A DNA stretch of 24,543 nt from the NCBI GenBank assembly GCA_003550305.1, contig QKYT01000373.1, positions 45,809 to 70,351 of the forward strand, in the 5' to 3' direction. Each line of letters begins with the position of its first letter. Positions within the stretch are counted from its first letter, which is position 1. Below are positions 18,064-24,543 of this stretch, in pieces. This DNA is from Glomus cerebriforme. Lineage: Eukaryota; Glomeromycota; Glomeromycetes; Glomerales; Glomeraceae. A program made the position numbers and the translations under genes. The notes below the pieces were generated by a model. It saw only the letters and a program-made list of their open reading frames with translations. It did no database searches and was not told the DNA's origin.

Positions 18064-21000
18064 ATGAATAATCCTGAAAATCAAGCTATTGATGTTAGTA
18101 ACATTAGATCCACTGATGAGTCCCCTTCAAACGCAAACTGTTTGATTAATAATCAAAATAATCAAGATATGTTTAAAGATTGGGTATGGTGAAAAAGAAA
18201 AAAAAATTAAATAAAAAAAAAAATCAATCTTTTTTAATCAACACAATTTTTATCTTTGAAAAAAATTATTTTTTTTTTTCGTTCGTCTTTCTTTCTTAGT
18301 TTTTGAACTGATAAAGATCTTTTTTTTTCTTATTTTATTATGTAAACCAGTGTGAAGAAGATGGGGATTTTGAAGTTGATGAAGTAATACAACAAGGTGA
18401 TCATCATGAAACTCAACTACCGCCATCGCCGCCACCACCACAACAACCGATTCAACATGATTCAGTCAATAATAATGGTGGTTTCGATTTTGATGATGAA
18501 ATGATTAATTCGGGTCAAATTTCATCACTTAATAATAATAATCAATCAACGAACAATGTTATGAGAGGTGAAAAGCAAAATGAAGAAGAAGATATCGAAG
18601 CTTTACAGTCATCTACTACAAATAATAAGGAAGATGATACTATTCATTTTGATGAAGATTTGGAAGATTTGATGACTGAAGAAATTGGTAAAACAAATAT
18701 TGGTAATTTATGTACTGCACAAAATAATGAAGTTCCTGTGCAATCAGTTTTGATTGATCAAAAGGATGTTGTTACTTTAGAAGATGAGGTCATTAAATCT
18801 CAATCCCCTGAAAAAGTTCAGAAATCTAAGCAATCACCTCAAAAAGGAAAAAAGAAAGGTGGAAGGAAATCAAAAGCTGAATCTGAAATTTTATCATCAG
18901 CTGCTGAGAGCACTCCAAACAACAAAATTAAATATGATCAGGATGATGATCAAAATGATCAAAATGATCAATTAGGTAATTCTTTGACGTTATAATAATA
19001 ATAATGATAATAAAAATGATTGAAATTTAATATCCTTTTTACGTTATATATATATATATATATATAATTTTAGATTCAGAGAATGATCCAAAAACAAAAT
19101 CTGGTAGAAAGGTTCAGAGGCCATCATATTTCAATCCTGCAAATTTTGGACGTGGACGTAGAAAGTCTTCGTTTGAACCCGGAGACTTGGCTAATGAATC
19201 TTCAAGAAAAACAAAAAGACAAACAGGTATGTAAAATCTTTTTCCTCCTTATAATAACCCATTAAACGTAAAGCTAATTTTGATTTCTTTAGGTAAACGT
19301 AAATCAAAGAATAAGATCAGAGATACGAATGTTACACAAGAAGTTGAAAATGTATTATCAGATCCATCGGCAATATATGTGGATGCCGAAGAAGATAATA
19401 TAGTATGCACTGTTTGTCGTGATGGTACTTCAATAAAACAAAATTGGATCGTATTTTGTGATAAATGCGATGCACCTTATCATCAACGATGTCATAAACC
19501 TAGAATAGAGGATATCGTAGTAGAACAAACAGATTGGATATGTTCAAAATGTAAAAATTTAACTCGTTCAAATAAACGAATAAAAGTTGATATAAAGTCT
19601 CCGGAACAGGAAATACATGAGGATAAAGAACAAGGTCAAGAACTTATATCAATTGGTACAGTACTAACAAGAGAACAGGTATTTATATGATATGATAATC
19701 ATCTTGAAAAATATAATGATATTTAAAGAATATATTATTAATAATAAATTTTGTTTCTTTTTTTTCCTAATTCATTAGAAAGTAGAATATCTATCGTCGT
19801 TATCGCAAGATGTTTTAGTTAATCTTTTGCTGTTAGCGGAACAAATGGAACCTAATATTCCATTGTACCCGGCAAACATCTTGGGAAGATATGTTACAGC
19901 TAATATGTCGTTTAGAGATAATGAAATGGATGAAGTTAATCAAGATACAGAAGAGTGTTTAAATGTAGATTTACAAACATCGGGATTACCGGCAACTGAG
20001 ACGTCAAATTTATCAACATTAGACATGTCACCAAATTTAAATCCTGTAAATATTGAAAACGTTCCTCCTCAGATTCCCGAACAAGATATTCAACAAGAGC
20101 CTATAACTCCTGAATCAAGTCCTCCTCTAAACAGTTTAAGAGAAGTTACTGAATATAATAAAGATTCTTATTTAAATCTATATATAAGAGCCATGTCCGA
20201 AATTGGGAACCCTAACGGAAGTACGGCACAGACTATGCATTCTTGGATAAAAAGGTCGGTTTGAAGTTCTATATAACAATTGAAGTTTTAAACATATTAA
20301 TATATATATATTTTTTTAGCAACTATAATGTGCCAGAAAATTTCACGGCAAAGGCAAAGAAGGCCCTTTCTTTTGCCGTTAGTAAAGGTATTTTCGTAAA
20401 GAACAGTAGGATGACATATAAATTTAATCCAGATTATACATTTTCCTATAACAATGTAGGTTCTATATTTAATAGATATTAAATTAATAAGAATCAATAT
20501 TCACTCGTTATATTCAATTAAATTTTTCTTTTCTTTTTTTTAATAGGTTCCTAATACAAATGAACAACCTATAGTTGAAGATGAGATTAAAAATGTAGAA
20601 GTAAATGTTAATAACAATGATTATGATGGACCGAAATCTACTTATAAGGAATCTTCGTCAGGATTACAGGGTGAAGGCATACCTGGTATTGGAAATTCAG
20701 ACATTAAAGATTTTAATTTTTATCCGAACCAAGATTATTATTTTGACTCAATAATGGATCCGAATTTTCTTGGTAAAGGTGAAGAGACATATACGGCGAC
20801 GACACAATCTCAAAGATCTAGTTTATCGAATCCGGTTGGAGAAAACCCCATTGCGGATCATCAATATTCGTCATCCTCGGATAAACTACCTCCACCACCG
20901 ACGTCACAATCACAACCAATATCAAGCGTACCAAAACTTCCAGTTAACGCGCAAATAATGATAAATGAACAAACGCGTTCGGATATTCGACTTCCACCTT

Positions 21001-21749
21001 TGGCTCCTAAACCATCAATTAACGTACTTCCATCGATAATGAGAAGTAATTCTATTGGTTATCAAACTAACGAATTATTAACCAGTTCGATCGGAGGAGG
21101 AGGTAATGATTTTTCTTTTCAACCACCACAAATCCTTCCAAAGAATCATATTTTGCCTTTGCCTCGAGTTAATAACAATGATAATAATATAACTCGTAAT
21201 ATCATTACTACTGCCACAAAAATCCGAACTCCATCCATTATGTCTTCGAATTATTCAATATTGACGCCAGCAGTTATCAGAAGCGGTAATCAATCACAAC
21301 AACCACAACAAATGTATGATAATACTAAAGCACGAACGCCATCATCATCGATTCCATCACTTCAATCATTACCAGCTATTGACAATTCACTTAACGGCAA
21401 TGTCGGAAAAATTCGAACACAACAAATGATCTCATCAACTATGCATAATACGTCAACGACAATACCAACTTCACCACAACAACCTTGGCCTTCGTCGTTC
21501 AATCCATTTTATATGTCTCCACAACCTGGTGATGCTCAATATACTACGATTTTTGATAACACTTTTTATGATCCGGCTGCTCAACAATCGCAACATCACC
21601 ATCAACATTCTTCTACAGCTTCAACAAATGATTATAATAATGTTGATTTACAACATAATGATAACAATTCTCTGTTTAATAGAATGAGCGGGAATCAACA
21701 AGATAATAATATCCTTGGTACTTCGAGATCTTCTTACAATTTATGTTAA
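18064..21749 (+). CDS. PHD-finger protein with winged-helix / linker-histone-like module, seven exons
   Basis: Exons: 18064-18183, 18351-18975, 19074-19226, 19293-19678, 19779-20254, 20320-20455, 20547-21749; 1032 codons plus stop. Residues 1-250 are acidic and low-complexity, with PPSPPPPQQP near 68-77. A basic SGRKVQRPSYFNPANFGRGR segment follows. Residues 338-386 form a C4HC3 PHD finger (CTVC, x13, CDKC, x4, H, x2, C, x16, CSKC), the fold that reads histone H3 tails. Residues about 434-460 (SQDVLVNLLLLAEQ, NIPLYP) match a helix that in fungal PHD proteins follows the finger. Residues about 559-625 (YLNLYIRAMSEIG, SWIKSNYNVPENFTAKAKKA, LSFAVSKGIFVK) resemble an H15 winged helix that binds DNA. 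The last 400 residues are disordered, rich in Ser, Gln, Asn and Pro. Probably a nuclear chromatin regulator; I do not know an ortholog name. The exon 5 donor (GTCGGT) is weak but is the only one that keeps the frame. Confidence 0.82.
19045..19066. repeat. (TA)n microsatellite inside intron 2 of the PHD-finger gene
   Basis: About eleven TA units shortly before the intron's TTTTAG acceptor. A simple repeat that is likely length-variable. Confidence 0.85.
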
Positions 21750-22845
21750 TAGCAAAGAATTAACGTTATATTAATGTTGTTTTCTTTTTTCAAATAGGAG
21801 ATTGGGAATATCGGAACGTGTGAATTATGTGTAGTGAATCAAAGAGATTATTAAAAAACAAATATAATTAGTATTATGATGAGAAATTTTTGTTATTTTT
21901 TTTCTTTAGTATATAGTAGTATGAGGTGTTAAAAAAAAATATCATGTAAATAAAAACAAAAAAAAAATTTTTTTTTTTTTTTGATAAAACTATTGAGTTT
22001 ATTATGTCTATTTCATTTTACAAAGAAAATTCTAAAATTCTACCATAATTCATTTATATAAGTTATTGAAAATATATTAATATACTGTTAATAGTATGAA
22101 TCAAGACTCATGATGAGAGAAATAAAATATATCTACTACCAAAATACACCAATCCTTGTCAAGTTTCGCTAGTTATAGTCATAAGTTTTATAACTTAATC
22201 ATTTTATAATTATGCGTAATGAATTCTATAATATAATGGGTAATTTTTTCTTTAAATATAAGTTGTTGATTTTTTAATTGTTAAGCGAAGGAAAATTAGA
22301 ATCACGTGAAGAACTTGCACGCGTCAAGGATTGTGATCGATAAGTATAGTAGCGTTTATACTAACACGTTAATTTGTATCAGAAAATCATTTTATTTTGT
22401 TGGTTAAAGATAGTAAAATTGATCCAACGCGTTCTTTAGAGCGATCTCTGTAATAACGATAGACCACTAATAAGCGTTAATGGTTTTTGTTTTAAAACGG
22501 AGTAATGAAATCATTTAGAAAAATGATGTCAATAATTTTCACGTGAGATTTGGAAAATCAATTGTTCAATTTTTTTTTTTTTTGATTTTTGAAACCTGAT
22601 AATCAGATTTAGACAAAAATTTTCATGATAACGAATTAGTCATTTTTTTTTTTATTATAAAATGAAACTACAGATAATTGATTAATTTTAATTTATTGTT
22701 ATATAAACATATTAAAAGTCTGCTGCTTACTATAAACTGATTCATAAATTCTACATCAGAATTTATAATATTTATACACTCTCACTCTTTTCTCATTTTA
22801 ACGGTATATTAGTTTTTTTTAATAAACCTCCTTGGTTATCTCAGT
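21750..22845. other. 3' flank of the PHD-finger gene and AT-rich intergenic stretch
   Basis: The first few hundred bases should hold the 3' UTR and polyadenylation site (several aataaa-like strings). A TTTTTTCAAATAG acceptor-like sequence near 21790 could belong to a 3' UTR intron. An A10/T16 homopolymer junction lies at about 21958-21982. No further gene was recognised. Confidence 0.45.
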
Positions 22846-22970
22846 ATTGAAATTAATCATACAGTAGTAGTAAAGATTCATAGAATGATATCATGCCCTT
22901 CTAGGTGCAGAATATAAAGATAAAATTCCTTTAATAAAATGGTTAAATACACATCCTTTAATTCTAAATG
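22846..22970 (+). repeat. Left copy of a diverged direct repeat flanking the exon-intron array
   Basis: The string agaatgatatca, then ctaggtgcagaata, then acatcctttaattctaaat recurs in diverged form at 23613-23730 (agaatgatatcacctagatgcagaata, acataattctaaat), on the other side of the array. In this copy, part of the sequence reads GAEYKDKIPLIKWL and NTHPLILNVRK in a frame that stops at 22968. Adding one base in an A run near there would join it to the ILRSAIRAARHREARKQ frame of the small gene, suggesting a decayed or frameshifted coding ancestor. Confidence 0.45.
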
Positions 22971-23611
22971 TAAGAAAATATTAAGGTCAGCCATAAGAGC
23001 TGCTAGACATAGAGAGGCCAGAAAGCAAGGTATGTTAGCTTTTTTTTAACAAACGTCCCAATGGTATTACATTCATCGCCTTGATTATCCGGCCTTGGGT
23101 ATTATCCGGAGGGAGGTTGTACTTTTTTACTGGCATACTAGTAGGGCGTCATGCTAACAATAAAAAAATATACCTAGGAAAAATTCAAATACCATCTGAG
23201 ACTAAGAAAGTCAGAGGGCAAGGTATGTTAGTTTTTTTTAACAAACGTCCCAATGGTATTACATTCATCGCCTTGGTTATCCGGCCTTGGGTATTATCCG
23301 GAGGGAGGTTGTATTTTTTTACTGGCATACTAGTAGGGCGCCAATACTAACGATAAAAAAAATATACTTAGGAAAAATTCAAATACCATCTGAGACTAAG
23401 AAAGTCAGAGGGCAAGGTATGTTAGTTTTTTTTTTAACAAACGTCCCAATGGTATTATATTCATCGCCTTGGTTATCCGGTCTTGGGTATTATCCGGAGG
23501 GAGGTTGTACTTTTTTACTGGCATACTAGTAGGGCGCCATACTAATGATAAAAAAAATACATCTTAGGAATGTTATTTAAGGCTCCACCCTTCTATCCCT
23601 CTATAATATAG
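22939..23611 (+). CDS. Small gene or gene remnant built of tandemly multiplied exon-intron units
   Basis: If spliced at the visible signals, exons 22939-23029, 23178-23222, 23372-23416 and 23568-23611 form one continuous frame of 74 codons plus stop. The first exon is basic (KILRSAIRAARHREARKQ). Exons 2 and 3 are identical 45-bp units, each adding 15 residues (GKIQIPSETKKVRGQ). Exon 4 ends with MLFKAPPFYPSII. All three introns are phase 1, so any number of units keeps the frame. I recognise no domain. The sequence upstream of the ATG has coding-like content in a shifted frame, so this may be the remains of a larger gene. Whether it is transcribed cannot be told from sequence. Confidence 0.45.
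23030..23567 (+). repeat. Three near-identical introns in tandem (period 193-195 bp)
   Basis: Introns 23030-23177 (148 bp), 23223-23371 (149 bp) and 23417-23567 (151 bp) are nearly identical. Each begins GTATGTTAG, has a GC-richer core (aacaaacgtcccaatggta, then ttatccgg.cttgggtatta), carries a branch-like TGCTAAC, TACTAAC or TACTAAT, and ends in CTAG or TTAG. They alternate with the 45-bp exon. Confidence 0.85.
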
Positions 23612-24543
23612 AAATGAAATTAGACATGGCAGAAATATTAGAATGATATCACCTAGATGCAGAATAATTTATTCTACTCAGGAAGCGGTTGATCAATGCA
23701 AACATAATTCTAAATATACTAAAAAATAGTATAGTTTTTTTTTATTCATGTTCACTAGTATATTTACAATTTCCTGCAGTGATTCTCATAATTTAGCTAA
23801 ATTTAATGTTTAATAATGTATCAATAGTTGGATTTATTATTGTGTTATGATTGTTATTAATGAACGATGTGCAGGAAAGAGAGTTGGAAATATTTTATGT
23901 AGTATATCCTTTAGCTTATTGCTTAAGTGTTTTGCAAACTTTATTGGGATATGTATGATAGAACCGTTTCCTAGTATTAATCACAAAATTCCGTGAGAGA
24001 CAAACGTCAATTAATGTTAATGTGAGAATGCATCATCTCGAAAAAAATAAATCACTAAATAAGTTCTTTCACTTAAAATTATCAAAATAAATGATAACAT
24101 TTGACACTACACTATCTTAGCAGAAATCTTGATGCCTAGCAAAAAAATTTTTAAAATTCATAATTTAATTTCCCATTCCTTGTATTTGTTATAGCTAATC
24201 AAATGTTTCAATTCAGTTTATCATTTTTAATTGATTTTGAAAGGATTAAACATTACTACTTTATATAATAAAAATCGATAGATCGTAGCCAATTCTAATG
24301 TGTTCGATTTTCAAACTTATATTTTGCAAACCTTTTATTTCTTCGTTATTTTTTTTTATATAAAGATTTAATTTATTATGAAATAAATTGCAGAAAATAG
24401 AACATAATTTCCATTATATTAAAAAATTTTTATTATTTGCTATACAATTAAAATAAAATATATTAGTACAATTTATTCTTTATTATTTGTTTATATCATA
24501 ATTAGTATAATAAAAGTATGCTAACAAAATTTTATTAAAAATA
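23612..24543. other. AT-rich stretch to the end of the window
   Basis: Begins with the right copy of the diverged flanking repeat (about 23613-23730). After that no reading frame, RNA gene or repeat array was recognised on either strand. Confidence 0.5.

Noticed and set aside
19027..19037. ATATCCTTTTT, a second U12-type 5' splice site match
   Set aside because: It lies in the middle of a normal GT-AG intron of the PHD gene, has no TTCCTTAAC-like branch site after it, and is not at a coding boundary. Chance match in AT-rich DNA.
23081..23529. Overlapping open frames reading through the introns of the 23-kb array
   Set aside because: They arise because the array units happen to stay open. The shared GTATGT, branch and TAG signals and the phase-1 exons make splicing a better explanation, although read-through translation cannot be excluded from sequence alone.
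23030..23567. Possible CRISPR-like or satellite array
   Set aside because: The units are long (about 193 bp), contain splice signals and a coding exon, and lack short spacers, in a clearly eukaryotic context.
1..24543. tRNA genes
   Set aside because: No convincing B-box (GGTTCRANTCC) with a matching acceptor stem was found by eye on either strand.

Overview
The window looks like nuclear DNA of an early-diverging, strongly AT-rich fungus. The best guess is an arbuscular mycorrhizal fungus (Glomeromycotina, Rhizophagus-like). Reasons: many short introns (about 65-170 bp, GT-AG, often pyrimidine-AG ends), fungal chromatin genes, a decayed LINE, a Helitron end, and a decayed protein kinase resembling the expanded kinase families of that group. 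The genus is inferred from remembered family sequence style, not from a search.

Layout. 1-1.9 kb: no gene seen. 1.9-2.7 kb: broken C-terminus of a LINE-type reverse transcriptase (minus). 4.19-4.22 kb: Helitron-type 3' terminus. 4.42-4.77 kb (minus): an 89-residue two-exon gene. It diverges from a DnaJ / DNAJ-X co-chaperone gene at 5.13-6.93 kb (plus), and both proteins start with a similar SHOCT-like helical module. 7.59-12.12 kb (minus): an 11-exon WAPL (cohesin-release factor) gene of 1242 codons. 12.1-18.06 kb: a long intergenic stretch with a decayed kinase (about 15.3-16.1 kb) and a homopolymer-rich promoter block (17.3-18.06 kb). 18.06-21.75 kb (plus): a 7-exon nuclear protein of 1032 codons with a C4HC3 PHD finger and a winged-helix / linker-histone-like module. 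22.9-23.6 kb: a small gene or gene remnant in which a 45-bp exon and a ~149-bp intron are tandemly multiplied.

The most interesting signals concern introns. (1) The last WAPL intron has no GT donor. It carries a minor-spliceosome (U12, AT-AC) signature: ATATCCTTT at the 5' end, TTCCTTAAC as branch site and AC at the 3' end, and only AT-AC splicing keeps the WAPL frame. (2) The DnaJ gene has an imperfect tandem duplication with ATAGGTAACTT in both copies. Splicing from the GT of copy 1 to the AG of copy 2 restores a continuous frame, as expected if the intron was born by tandem duplication of an AGGT site. (3) The 23-kb array holds three near-identical introns with GTATGT, TACTAAC-like and TAG signals, separated by symmetrical 15-codon exons.

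The two large genes both act on chromatin (cohesin release; histone-tail/DNA reading), but nothing in the sequence shows they are co-regulated. All exon coordinates below were derived by hand from splice signals and frame continuity.
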